NCBI RefSeq assembly: GCF_014203045.1
Contig: NZ_JACHIF010000006.1
Location: 1-64,000, forward strand
DNA length: 64,000 nt
Source of the DNA: Prosthecobacter dejongeii
Lineage (GTDB): Bacteria > Verrucomicrobiota > Verrucomicrobiia > Verrucomicrobiales > Verrucomicrobiaceae
Reading direction: 5' to 3'
Shown: piece after piece, positions 1 to 8,638 of the stretch
How the letters are laid out: every line of letters begins with the position of its first letter
Numbering within the stretch: position 1 is the first letter of the stretch
The notes under the pieces: model-generated
Seen by the model: the letters and a program-made list of their open reading frames with translations, nothing else
What the model was told of the DNA's origin: nothing
Database searches by the model: none
Translations under genes and position numbers: made by a program

Positions 1-84
1 CCCCGCAAAAAACGCCCCTGGATGGACGCCATCTTTAGCAAAATCGAGACTCTAACCGCACCTCTGGTCTACTCTACTGCATAG
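1..84 (+). CDS. C-terminal fragment of an unidentified protein
   Basis: Frame 1 is open from the window edge to a TAG at 82-84, giving 27 residues that start PRKKRPWMDA and end LVYSTA. It converges on the membrane-protein gene that stops at 91. The fragment is too short to identify and the open frame could be chance, so this is only a candidate tail of a gene lying to the left. Confidence 0.35.
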   Translation, partial: PRKKRPWMDAIFSKIETLTAPLVYSTA

Positions 85-90
85 TCCGGG

Positions 91-513
91 TTAAACCATC
101 GTCCCAGGGGTGGGCGGTGGGTCCAGAGGGAACTCGCGCTTTTTCACCAGCGCATAGATCACCAGAAAGAGGCCAAAGGGGGCCATGTAGGACATGATCA
201 TCGCACCGCCGTAGATGCACATGAACCAAAAAAACCAGCTCGCCCGGTAGCGGAACCAAGTTGCAGCGATGATGACCAGGATCAGCCCCACCACGGCGAT
301 GCCGATGCCAAAGAGGAAGTAGTCGAAGGCTTGGCTGGCATCTGCCGTGACGTCTTTGATGACCACGCCTCCCTCCGGCACCGCAGAGGCCCCCAGGCTC
401 ATCGCCTCGCGCATGCTGAACCAACTGAGCATGAAGCCGATCACCTGGGCAGGCTGTAGGAAGGCGCCGATTTTGGCCAGCAAGGCGCCACGTTCCGGGG
501 TAGGGGGTGTCAT
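91..513 (-). CDS. small integral membrane protein, function unknown
   Basis: The 140-residue protein has a polar N-terminus, a hydrophobic stretch near residues 24-34, a strong helix at about 62-87 and a long hydrophobic region at about 90-123 that could be one or two helices. The C-terminus is short and proline-rich. I do not recognise the family. Its ATG lies 3 bp past the stop of the DUF1549/DUF1553 gene, so it is very probably the last gene of the DUF1501-DUF1549 operon. A role in anchoring or assisting those secreted proteins is only inferred from that position. Confidence 0.75.
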   Translation of the reverse strand: MTPPTPERGALLAKIGAFLQPAQVIGFMLSWFSMREAMSLGASAVPEGGVVIKDVTADASQAFDYFLFGIGIAVVGLILVIIAATWFRYRASWFFWFMCIYGGAMIMSYMAPFGLFLVIYALVKKREFPLDPPPTPGTMV

Positions 514-516
514 GAG

Positions 517-2319
517 TCAGTCTATATAGACGAACTCATTCGCATTCAACACCGCCAGGCAATAATCCGCCAAAGCCTCCTGGAAACTGCCTGCCCGGGG
601 AATCTGGGCCTGAATGAAGGACTCCCCCAGGCTTTGTTCGGCTGCCGTCGCCCGGCGTGCAAAACAGCGCTGTGCAATCCAGGTGATCAGACTTGGGGTA
701 TCTGATCCGTGCCGTTCCTGCGCTTGTTGGGCCAAGGAGAAGGCCATGGACTGGGTAAACTCAGAATTCATCATCAGCAGAGCCTGCGGTGCCGTGGTGG
801 ATTGCTCACGGCGTGAGCAACTCGCAAGGGCATCTGGCCGATCAAAGAGGTCAAAAATGGGCTGGCGGGCATTTCGCCGGGCAAAGATGTAGAGGCTGCG
901 GCGTTTCTGCTCGGTGAGGTCTTCCGTCACGGCGGCCTGTTTTTTCAGCAGCGTCCCGCTGATCTCTTTCGGCAGTGGCAGGTGTACTCCTGGACCTCCC
1001 GCTTTGAGATTGAGCTGGCCCGTGACCCTCAGCATCGCATCGCGCAGCATCTCACCCGTGAGCCGCCGTCTCGGCATGGCCGCATAAAGATTCACCGCCT
1101 CTTCATTCATCGCTGCGGGCTGGGTGGTCTGCTGGTAAGTGGCGGACATGAGGATGAGCTTGTGCATCTTTTTCAGGCTCCAGCCTTGCCGTGGAAGTTC
1201 TGCCGCCAGCCAGTTTAACAAAGCCGGATGTGTGGGGACCTCACTCTGCACGCCGAGATCACCTGGAGTGGGAGCCAGAGGTCTGCCAAAGTGCTGCTGC
1301 CAGAGACGATTGGCCATGGTCCGCAGGAATAGGGCATTGTCTGGGCGTGTGATCCAGTGGGCGAGGTCCGTGCGGTCCTGAGCAGGCTGGTTTAAGCCAC
1401 CGCCGATGCGTGGAAAGCCTGGATCAATGGCAGGTCCAGGGCGGCGGAAATCTCCCCTCACATAGACCACGCTGGCAGGTACTCTTTCCGTGTATTCACG
1501 CACGGACGGGCCTAACGGGCGATCACTTTTCGTCAGCACCGCTCGGCTAAAAAAAGCCCGCAGCCGGTAGAAGTCCGCTTGGCTCAGGGGATCATAAGCA
1601 TGGTCATGACACTGTGCGCAACCAATGGTTAGGCCAAGAAAGACGGAGCCCACCGTGGTAGTGATTTCATTCAGCAACACATGGCGGCGCTCGTCCTGAT
1701 TGTTGAGGTCGGGCATGTCGGGACCCGAGAAAAGAAATCCCGTGGCCACGGCCTCACCCTGGGGCAAAAGGTCGCCGGCTATCTGCTGCCGCACGAAGTC
1801 ATCAAAGGGCTGGTCCTTGTTCAGCGCCTCGACCACCCAGTCGCGATACTGCCAGGCCCGGCTGCGTTCGCGATCATGCTCAAACCCGTCCGTCTCGGCA
1901 AAGCGGGCCATGTCCAGCCACCACTGCGCCCAGTGTTCGCCATACTGGGGGCTGGCTAGCAGGTCATCCATCAGTGCCTCCAGCGCTTGCTGAGGGGCCT
2001 TCTGGAAAGCGATCTTAAACGCTGCAACTTGCTCCGGTACTGGTGGCAGCCCTGTGAGGTCAAAGGTGATTCGCCGGATCAACGTCTCCGCCGGGGCCTG
2101 GGGAGAGCGTTTGAGCCCCGCCTCGGTGAGTTGGGCCTCAATGAAGGCGTCCAATGAACCCTCGGCTTTCTTCGGCAATGGCTGAAAAGCCCAGTGCTCT
2201 TGATCTTTGGCCGTGATCGGTGCTTCGTCCTTCACTGGATCGGTCGAGGCGCGGATCGCGCGCCCATGGGCAGACATTACGCCGAGGATCAGTGACAAAG
2301 TGAGGATCTGCAGCTTCAT
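517..2319 (-). CDS. DUF1549/DUF1553 domain secreted protein
   Basis: The 600-residue protein has an N-terminal signal sequence. A DUF1549 domain follows, with the typical LIRRITFDLTGLPP block near residue 90 and a single haem-like GCAQCHDH motif near residue 235. The C-terminal half is DUF1553, with the ANRLWQQHFG block and the late QALLMMNSEF block. These proteins are abundant in Planctomycetes and Verrucomicrobia, are exported, and occur beside DUF1501 proteins; their biochemistry is unsettled, though roles in polysaccharide breakdown have been proposed. This version lacks the long N-terminal PSD1-type cytochrome module of many relatives. It follows the DUF1501 gene by 4 bp and precedes a membrane protein by 3 bp, so all three are probably one transcript. 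The gene order is the reverse of the second pair in this window. Confidence 0.9.
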   Translation of the reverse strand: MKLQILTLSLILGVMSAHGRAIRASTDPVKDEAPITAKDQEHWAFQPLPKKAEGSLDAFIEAQLTEAGLKRSPQAPAETLIRRITFDLTGLPPVPEQVAAFKIAFQKAPQQALEALMDDLLASPQYGEHWAQWWLDMARFAETDGFEHDRERSRAWQYRDWVVEALNKDQPFDDFVRQQIAGDLLPQGEAVATGFLFSGPDMPDLNNQDERRHVLLNEITTTVGSVFLGLTIGCAQCHDHAYDPLSQADFYRLRAFFSRAVLTKSDRPLGPSVREYTERVPASVVYVRGDFRRPGPAIDPGFPRIGGGLNQPAQDRTDLAHWITRPDNALFLRTMANRLWQQHFGRPLAPTPGDLGVQSEVPTHPALLNWLAAELPRQGWSLKKMHKLILMSATYQQTTQPAAMNEEAVNLYAAMPRRRLTGEMLRDAMLRVTGQLNLKAGGPGVHLPLPKEISGTLLKKQAAVTEDLTEQKRRSLYIFARRNARQPIFDLFDRPDALASCSRREQSTTAPQALLMMNSEFTQSMAFSLAQQAQERHGSDTPSLITWIAQRCFARRATAAEQSLGESFIQAQIPRAGSFQEALADYCLAVLNANEFVYID

Positions 2320-2323
2320 GGCT

Positions 2324-3718
2324 TCAGGTCAGGATACCCTTCACCACATGGCCCGCTACATCCGTCAGGCGTTCATCCCGGCCATTGTGGCGGTAGGTCA
2401 GGCTTTCGTGATCCATGCCTAGGAGGTGCAGGATGGTGGCGTGCAGGTCATGCACATGCACTTTGTCCTGCACTGCGCGCAGGCCCACATCATCGGTTGC
2501 TCCGTGGACATGACCGTGTTTCACACCTGCCCCAAAAAAGACCGTGCTGTAACCCCACGGGTTGTGATCGCGGCCCACGCCTTTTTCACTCATGGGCATG
2601 CGGCCAAATTCACCGCCCCAGATCACCAGCGTATCTTCCAGCAGCCCGCGCTGTTTCAGGTCCCGGATGAGACCCGCCACCGGCTTGTCCGTGCGCGCGC
2701 AGTATTCCGTATGGTTTTTCAGCACGTCCTCATGCGCATCCCAGCCATTCGTATCGCCTGAGTAGAGCTGCACAAAACGCACGCCCCGCTCGATCATGCG
2801 CCGGGCCAGCAGACAGCGGGTGCCGAATTCCCGGGTGGTCGGGTCATCCAGTCCGTACAGGGTTTGAGTCGCTGCGGATTCTTCGGAAATGTCCACCGCG
2901 TCAGGCGCAGCGGACTGCATCCGGAAAGCCAGCTCATAAGCGCGAATGCGGGCCTCTAGGTGTGAGTCGGCTCCGCGCTGCGCCTGGTGCATCGCGTTGA
3001 ATTGATTCACCAGATCCAGGGTCGCCCGTTGCCTCGCTGGCGAGCGCTCGGAGGCTGATTGTAAATGCAAGATGGGGTTCGCACCCGGTCTCATCGTGGT
3101 GCCTTGATAAGTGGCAGGCAGGAAGCCATTGCCCCAGGCCGGAGGGCCACCTTTGAGACCGCCGCCAGGGTCCGGCATCACGACAAAGGAGGGCATGTTT
3201 TGATTTTCCGATCCCAGTCCATACGCCACCCAGCTTCCCAGGCTAGGTTTGCCCATGAGGATAGACCCTGTGTTCATCTGATAGACCGACTGCGGGTGAT
3301 TGACACTGTCGCCATGGCAACTGCGGATCACGCACATCTCATCCGCCAACTCTGCCATGTGGGGGAGGAAGTCGCTGATCTCGATCCCGCTCTGCCCTCG
3401 GGGGCGGAAGGGTTTCACGGGGCCTAACAAGGGGTTGTGCGCGACCTTGCGCCTTGTCTCCACGGCGCCGAAACTTTCGGGCAAAGGTTTTCCTGCGTGT
3501 TTGATGAGTTCTGGCTTTGGGTCCAGCAAGTCCACATGGCTAGGCCCGCCATGCATGAAGAGCCAGATCACCCGTTTCGCCTTCGCCGGAAAGTGCGAGC
3601 GCTGAACGGACAACGACTCCGAACCCAACAAATGCGAAAAGGCCACACTGGACAGCCCCACGCCTGCTCCGCCGAGAAATCGGCGTCGGGAGAAGGCAGG
3701 TGGAAAGTCGGCAGTCAT
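2324..3718 (-). CDS. DUF1501 domain protein, Tat-exported
   Basis: The chosen ATG gives a 464-residue protein starting MTADFPPAF. It has a twin-arginine signal (SRRRFLGGAG) followed by a hydrophobic stretch. DUF1501, a sulfatase/alkaline-phosphatase-fold family, is shown by MHGGPSHVDLLDPKPEL near the N-terminus and GGEFGRMP with RDHNPWGYS near the C-terminus. The frame extends upstream to 3796, but that would put 26 unconserved residues before the Tat motif. It is the first gene of a tight operon with the DUF1549/DUF1553 gene. The two products are generally co-encoded, and a joint extracytoplasmic role is inferred. The reaction is not known. Confidence 0.9.
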   Translation of the reverse strand: MTADFPPAFSRRRFLGGAGVGLSSVAFSHLLGSESLSVQRSHFPAKAKRVIWLFMHGGPSHVDLLDPKPELIKHAGKPLPESFGAVETRRKVAHNPLLGPVKPFRPRGQSGIEISDFLPHMAELADEMCVIRSCHGDSVNHPQSVYQMNTGSILMGKPSLGSWVAYGLGSENQNMPSFVVMPDPGGGLKGGPPAWGNGFLPATYQGTTMRPGANPILHLQSASERSPARQRATLDLVNQFNAMHQAQRGADSHLEARIRAYELAFRMQSAAPDAVDISEESAATQTLYGLDDPTTREFGTRCLLARRMIERGVRFVQLYSGDTNGWDAHEDVLKNHTEYCARTDKPVAGLIRDLKQRGLLEDTLVIWGGEFGRMPMSEKGVGRDHNPWGYSTVFFGAGVKHGHVHGATDDVGLRAVQDKVHVHDLHATILHLLGMDHESLTYRHNGRDERLTDVAGHVVKGILT

Positions 3719-3810
3719 GATCGGATGCGAACAAGACGAACGAGCTGCATTTGATCTAACCGAATGGCTGTTAATTTCTGAAAATTGGTCTCGCACGATT
3801 AGAGCGAGAC

Positions 3811-4092
3811 TTATTTGTCATCTTTAGCAGATGAAGTTTTACCTTTTCGATCATCCCATTTTTCACGAACTACGACCCCAAGCCCGCCTACTATCAGAGC
3901 GACGAAAACCGCCCCAAAAACTATCGATCCATCAATTCCTGAATCTTTTCCCGCAAACAGGCTGAATGCTAAAAAAGTTATTACCCCGATTGCAATGCTT
4001 GAAGCGTTTTTAGCTGCACTCTCTTTTCCAGTTCGAAAGCCGATCAAAAGCGAAATTGGGAGGATAATGCAAAGCAGGATATCAATAGTCAT
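3811..4092 (-). CDS. small membrane protein, unknown
   Basis: The 93-residue protein has three hydrophobic segments at about residues 3-18, 31-46 and 55-73 and a charged, lysine-rich C-terminal tail ending SSAKDDK. I do not recognise the family. The DNA is clearly more AT-rich than its neighbours and uses more AT-ending codons, which fits a recently acquired or relaxed gene. Its ATG lies 3 bp past the stop of the esterase gene, so it may be read from that transcript. Confidence 0.6.
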   Translation of the reverse strand: MTIDILLCIILPISLLIGFRTGKESAAKNASSIAIGVITFLAFSLFAGKDSGIDGSIVFGAVFVALIVGGLGVVVREKWDDRKGKTSSAKDDK

Positions 4093-4095
4093 GAA

Positions 4096-4959
4096 TCATT
4101 TTGTTGGTTTGATTTCGTGGTTCATCAGCCCGCTGTCTTGCAGCCATTCCGTGAAGCGCTGGGGCCAGCGACCTGCGGCGGTTTTCGTTCCGGGCTTGTA
4201 GCCAAAGCCGTGGCCGGCTTCGCTGTAAATGTGCAGTTCCGCTTTCACACCGGCGGCCTTGTATTTGAGATACAGAGAGGCCATGCCTTCGGAGATGTCG
4301 GGGCGGTCGCTGTAACCACAGGCGATGAAGAGTGGGGGCATGCCCTTTTCCGCAGAGAAGAGGCCGGAGGTGCCGGGATAGATCAGGGCCTGGAAATCGG
4401 GGCGGCTGCTGACGCGCTCGATGACATCAGCGGCATCGGCCTGACCAGGGTCATTTTTCATGGCGGCAAAGGCAGCCAGTTCACCGCCAGCGGAAAAGCC
4501 CATGATGCCGATGCGTTCGGGATTGATGCCCCATTCCTGCGCGCGGCTACGCACCGTGCGGATGGCGCGGCGGGCATCTGCCATGGCGTGATCCTGGATG
4601 GTGTAGGTGCTGCCTTTTTCCCGGGCGAGGCGGTACTTTAAAACAAACGCGGCGATGCCATGGTCGCGAAACCACTCGGCCAGGGCGTAACCTTCGTGGC
4701 CCAGGCACAGCTTCGAGTGCCCACCGCCAGGGGCAATGATGACAGCCACTCCCGTGGCATCCTTCGTCGGGATGTAGGGGGTGATCGTCGGCGCATGCAC
4801 GTTCATCACATTGCTGCCTTCCTGCTTCTCAGGCTCTGCAGCGCGGGCTTCGGAGCCGGGGGCACCTTTTTCCCAGAGGAGCAGGGCGGCAGGTTGGTCG
4901 GCTGCCCAAGAGGCAGTGGCCGTGGCGAGAAGAGCGGGCAGGAGAAGGGAAAAGCGCAT
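4096..4959 (-). CDS. secreted alpha/beta hydrolase, acetylesterase-like
   Basis: The 287-residue protein has an N-terminal signal peptide ending near ATASWA. The alpha/beta-hydrolase fold shows an oxyanion-hole-type APGGGHSKLC segment, the nucleophile elbow GFSAGGELAA with its catalytic serine, and a late HGFG histidine. This pattern matches the BD-FAE/acetylxylan-esterase-like family often used by plant-polysaccharide degraders, so removal of acyl groups from carbohydrate outside the cytoplasm is likely. The substrate cannot be told from sequence. Its neighbour on the same strand is a small membrane protein with no obvious link. Confidence 0.85.
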   Translation of the reverse strand: MRFSLLLPALLATATASWAADQPAALLLWEKGAPGSEARAAEPEKQEGSNVMNVHAPTITPYIPTKDATGVAVIIAPGGGHSKLCLGHEGYALAEWFRDHGIAAFVLKYRLAREKGSTYTIQDHAMADARRAIRTVRSRAQEWGINPERIGIMGFSAGGELAAFAAMKNDPGQADAADVIERVSSRPDFQALIYPGTSGLFSAEKGMPPLFIACGYSDRPDISEGMASLYLKYKAAGVKAELHIYSEAGHGFGYKPGTKTAAGRWPQRFTEWLQDSGLMNHEIKPTK

Positions 4960-5037
4960 GGGAAGAAGCGAACGGTGAGGAGCAGGTGGATTGATCAGGC
5001 AAGGCCGATTTTTTTCAGCCTAACCAAAGGAGTGGAA

Positions 5038-6711
5038 TCAGGGCGGCGTCAGCTTGCTGACCAAATTGCTCAGGTAAGGGAAGAGCTGTTTCTTGCGGCT
5101 GACCACGCCCGGCATGTCATAGATCTGCGGGCTGCGTTCGTGGTAATCTACATCAATGGCGGCTTCCACCCGCTTATCCCCGGCGACCAGCAGCACGCTG
5201 TGGTGAGCGGTGATGTCTGTGACCATGAGGCAGGCAAAATGCAGGTCATGCGCGGCGCACAGCGCCACCAGCGCAGCGTGCAACTCGGCCTGCTTTTTCC
5301 AGAATTCGTCCAGGCCCATTTCTTCGATCTGGCTGATGCTGATGCGCCAGCCGTTTTCCTCGAAGACCTTGCGATCTCCCTCGATGGCACGGGCTGGGGT
5401 GGCCTCGCGGAGCAGGGAACCTGCGGCAAAGAAGTCTTTCACAAACTGCGCGGCATCAATGCCCGCCACCTCGGCCAGCCAGGCCAGGATTTCCCGGTCC
5501 GTGTTCGTCGTGGTCGGGCTGGTGAGATTCAGCGTGTCAGAGATCAATCCCGCACACAGGCAGATGGAGGTGGACTTATCGGGTGTCAGCCCGCGCATCT
5601 TATACATGATGCCCACGATGGTGCTGGTGCTGCCCACGGGTTCATTGATGAAACGCACAGGTTCTTTCGTGCGCAGATTGCCGCTGAGGCGGTGGTGATC
5701 AATCACCTCAATGATTTCCGCCTCATCCGCTCCGGCCACGGCCTGGCTAAATTCATTGTGGTCCACCAGCACCAGTTTGGTGCGCGGCACCTCCACCAGG
5801 TCGGACTTGGAAAACACACCTTCCAGTTTGCCCGATTCCTCATCAATGACGGGGAACAGAGGCTGATGCGAATTTTGCACCACGTGGATCATTTCCCGCA
5901 AAGGGGTGCGAGAGGTGAAGGAGAGATACTCATGCGCTGCCTCGCCGATGGGGCGAGAGAAACGGATGAGCTGCGAGGCACTGGCTGTATCCTGCGGGGC
6001 CACGATCACACAGATGCCTTTTTCCTGCGCCTGTTTTAGCAGGTCATCCTGCGGCATGAAACCACCGGTGACGACGAGGCAACGAACGCCCAGTTCCAGC
6101 GCCAGTTTGTGAATCTCTGGGCGATCTCCCGTGACGAGCACGAGCTGGCGGGGCGGGAATTGTTTGGCTCGGTCGCGTGAGGTGTCTTCGCTGGAGGCCG
6201 CGACGACGAGGATCAAGTCTTCCACCTCATCCACGCCCGAGGTATCTCCGATCAACTGCCCCCCGAGGGCGGTGACCATGTTTCTCACACAGGTGCGCAC
6301 CTCGCGGTTAGCCGCTTTGTGGGTGGATTCACTGGGCAGGAAAAGCTGCGCCATCTCCTGGATGGTCGGCATGCCGATGAGCTTTTGCTCGCCATTCACC
6401 ACGGGGATGGAGCGGAAATTGTGCTCCAGCATCTTGCGATAGACGGAGAGAAACGTCTCATTGGGGGAGGCGGTGAGCACTTCCTTGCGACCCACGATGG
6501 CCGCCGTCGGGCGCACATCCAGCAGCAGCTTTGGCGCGGCCGCACCGGCCAGTTTCAGCACCCAGTTTGTCCGGGCATTGATCTCCCCACAACAGGCCGC
6601 GATGACTTCATCCTCACGCACACAGCGCAAGTAAGCGGCGTAACCGATGGCCGCGCAGATCGCGTCCGTATCCGGATTGCGGTGGCCGATGACATAAATG
6701 GGGTCGGACAT
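5038..6711 (-). CDS. manganese-dependent inorganic pyrophosphatase with CBS and DRTGG domains
   Basis: The 557-residue protein from the ATG giving MSDPIYVIGH is a family II (DHH) pyrophosphatase, which hydrolyses pyrophosphate to phosphate in the cytoplasm. The N-terminal metal motif is HRNPDTDA, with H10, D14 and D16, followed by D65, a later DHN and then DHHR. A GSTSTIV segment and the DHHA2 end complete the enzyme. Between the first metal motifs and the DHN block lies an insertion of about 200 residues made of paired CBS halves and a DRTGG-type domain. In characterised relatives this insertion binds adenine nucleotides and regulates activity. The frame reaches back to 6774, but the shorter start matches the family N-terminus. 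It stands alone, with a 246-bp divergent gap to the lactonase gene that shows no clear promoter. Confidence 0.93.
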   Translation of the reverse strand: MSDPIYVIGHRNPDTDAICAAIGYAAYLRCVREDEVIAACCGEINARTNWVLKLAGAAAPKLLLDVRPTAAIVGRKEVLTASPNETFLSVYRKMLEHNFRSIPVVNGEQKLIGMPTIQEMAQLFLPSESTHKAANREVRTCVRNMVTALGGQLIGDTSGVDEVEDLILVVAASSEDTSRDRAKQFPPRQLVLVTGDRPEIHKLALELGVRCLVVTGGFMPQDDLLKQAQEKGICVIVAPQDTASASQLIRFSRPIGEAAHEYLSFTSRTPLREMIHVVQNSHQPLFPVIDEESGKLEGVFSKSDLVEVPRTKLVLVDHNEFSQAVAGADEAEIIEVIDHHRLSGNLRTKEPVRFINEPVGSTSTIVGIMYKMRGLTPDKSTSICLCAGLISDTLNLTSPTTTNTDREILAWLAEVAGIDAAQFVKDFFAAGSLLREATPARAIEGDRKVFEENGWRISISQIEEMGLDEFWKKQAELHAALVALCAAHDLHFACLMVTDITAHHSVLLVAGDKRVEAAIDVDYHERSPQIYDMPGVVSRKKQLFPYLSNLVSKLTPP

Positions 6712-6957
6712 GGGGGAATCAAAAAAGGTGGGCTGGACTAAACCGATACCATTCCTTGATCCCTGCCAGGACACAAGAACACTTGCAGCCGATCTTTAAA
6801 ACTTCTTAGAGCAGGTGATGACCTTTGGAAAGACGCCGGATGGGTAAAGAGGCGGAGTCCTGCCTTCACCTCCCGGGGGGGCATATCGTGGCCCGATCAT
6901 TCTTTTGCGAGGGCTTGACCTGTCGCCGCGTTTTCCTCAGGCTCTCTTAGATTCTTT

Positions 6958-8097
6958 ATGAACCGCGCTTCCCTTTCCTTTCTTTTTGCCGCCCTGACCA
7001 CCACCGCCATCGCGGGGGATAACTACCTCGTTTACTTTGGCTGTTACACGAATGCGAAGTCCGGTAGCAAGGGTATCTACGTCTCGAATTTCAACAGCGC
7101 CAGCGGTGAGATTAGCGATCCCCAACTGGCCGTGGAAACGGGCAGCCCCAGCTTTCTCGCCATCCACCCCAGCAAGAAGTATCTCTACGCCGTGGGGGAA
7201 ATGCCCACAGCAGATAAAAAAGCCGGTGGCGTCAGCGCTTTTAGCATCGCCTTACCTGAGGGGAAACTGACCCCCATCAATCAAGTCTCCTCCGTTGGGG
7301 CAGGGCCCTGCCATGTCTCTCTGGACCGCACGGGCAAGATGGCCATGGTGGCGAACTACGGCGGCGGTAGTGTGGCCAGTTACGCCCTGGGGCAGGATGG
7401 CTCCCTGGGAGAGGCGGCCACGTTTGTGCAGCATGAAGGCAGCAGTGTGAATGCCAAGCGCCAGGCCGGTCCCCACGGCCATAGCATCAATCCCAGCCCG
7501 GATAACCGCTTTGCCCTCGCCTGTGACCTGGGCCTGGACAAGGTACTCATCTACAAGATCGATCCCGTGACGGGCCAGATGACCGCCCACGGCCACGGCA
7601 CGGTGCCCCCCGGCAGCGGCCCGCGCCACCTGGCCTTTCACCCGAATGGCAGGCATGTCTTCGTGAACAACGAGATGCTCATGACGGTGACCTCCTTTGA
7701 CTACGATGCGGAAAAAGGCGCGCTCAAGGAGATCTCCACCGTCTCCACCCTCCCCGAGGCGGATCGTGGCAAAGAAGGCTTCAGCACGGCGGAGACCGTC
7801 GTCCACCCGAATGGCAAAGTAGTCTATGTTTCCAACCGCACGCACGATACCATCGCCGTTTTCACCTGCGATCCTGAAACGGGCAAGCTCACGCTCATCC
7901 AAAACGCTGCCGCGGAGGGGCAAATCCCGCGTAACTTCAATCTCGATCCCTCCGGCAAGTGGATGCTCGTCGCGCACCAAAACAGCAATACCGCCGCCCT
8001 TTTTAAGGTGGATGCAGAGACAGGTAAGCTGACTTTCACCGGCAAAAAAGTGAATGTCGGAGGCAGTGTTTGCGTTCGTTTCCTAGCCCTGGAATAG
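6958..8097 (+). CDS. lactonase family protein (6-phosphogluconolactonase-like beta-propeller)
   Basis: The 379-residue protein has a signal peptide ending near TAIAG, then repeats of the seven-bladed propeller lactonase family. These include VYFGCYTNAKSGSKGIY at the start, GPHGHSINPSPDNRF near residue 175, GSGPRHLAFHPNGRH near 220 and QIPRNFNLDPSGKW near 320. Cytoplasmic relatives hydrolyse 6-phosphogluconolactone. The signal peptide here puts the protein outside the cytoplasm, so another sugar lactone may be the substrate. It is followed 7 bp later by a small membrane protein gene and is probably co-transcribed with it. Confidence 0.9.
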   Translation: MNRASLSFLFAALTTTAIAGDNYLVYFGCYTNAKSGSKGIYVSNFNSASGEISDPQLAVETGSPSFLAIHPSKKYLYAVGEMPTADKKAGGVSAFSIALPEGKLTPINQVSSVGAGPCHVSLDRTGKMAMVANYGGGSVASYALGQDGSLGEAATFVQHEGSSVNAKRQAGPHGHSINPSPDNRFALACDLGLDKVLIYKIDPVTGQMTAHGHGTVPPGSGPRHLAFHPNGRHVFVNNEMLMTVTSFDYDAEKGALKEISTVSTLPEADRGKEGFSTAETVVHPNGKVVYVSNRTHDTIAVFTCDPETGKLTLIQNAAAEGQIPRNFNLDPSGKWMLVAHQNSNTAALFKVDAETGKLTFTGKKVNVGGSVCVRFLALE

Positions 8098-8104
8098 TGC
8101 GCCG

Positions 8105-8491
8105 ATGAGTGGTGCCTTCCTTTCACCTAATAACCGACCTGACGCCCGCGAGCGGGAAATCGAAAAAAACATCGCCGCTTATCACGAGCACGTGGCCCAG
8201 ACGAGTTACCGCTGGGCCACCTCGCTCATGGTCGTGGCCATGATCATCATCGCCCTGCCCCGCCTAGGTGTAGCCGCTTGGAATTGGCACATCGTCGCCG
8301 GAGTGGCGGCCGTCATGACGGTGCTGGCCATCCGCATGATGATGCATGGGCGGGTGGGAAATGGCCTGGTCTGCCTCGTTTGCGCTTTCGCCATCCTGCC
8401 GGGCTGGGTTTACCTGGCCGGAGATGTGGTGGCTGCGGGCCAGTATTTTTACGACATCCTCGCGAAGCAGTGGAAAGACAAACTGGGCTGA
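8105..8491 (+). CDS. small membrane protein, unknown
   Basis: The 128-residue protein has a charged N-terminus of about 38 residues and three predicted membrane helices at about 39-57, 63-78 and 87-106. A short basic tail ends KDKLG. I do not recognise the family. The start lies 7 bp after the lactonase stop, which suggests a two-gene operon. Confidence 0.7.
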   Translation: MSGAFLSPNNRPDAREREIEKNIAAYHEHVAQTSYRWATSLMVVAMIIIALPRLGVAAWNWHIVAGVAAVMTVLAIRMMMHGRVGNGLVCLVCAFAILPGWVYLAGDVVAAGQYFYDILAKQWKDKLG

Positions 8492-8530
8492 GCCGTCTGC
8501 GGAAAATCCCTGAGTGAACACTTTTTGTTA

Positions 8531-8566
8531 CTGCAAATGATACGCAGTCGCAAATATTGATTGCCA
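8531..8566. promoter_or_regulatory. possible operator with a GCAAAT direct repeat
   Basis: The AT-rich patch in the gap before the AraC gene contains GCAAATGAT at 8533-8541 and GCAAATATTGAT at 8550-8561, a direct repeat with about 17-bp spacing. The first half resembles half of a Fur-type box, but no matching inverted half follows. AraC-family proteins usually bind direct repeats, so autoregulation is plausible. This is a pattern match by eye only. Confidence 0.25.
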
Positions 8567-8638
8567 AGCTGAGACGGGGCCGCTAAAAGCAGGGCAAGGC
8601 GTGGCTGTGGCCTCGCCGGGTGCCCCCCCCCTGCTGCT

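Noticed and set aside
4660..6039. 459-residue plus-strand frame
   Set aside because: It lies antisense to the esterase and pyrophosphatase genes, has no family motif, and its length is explained by the strong codon bias of those genes.
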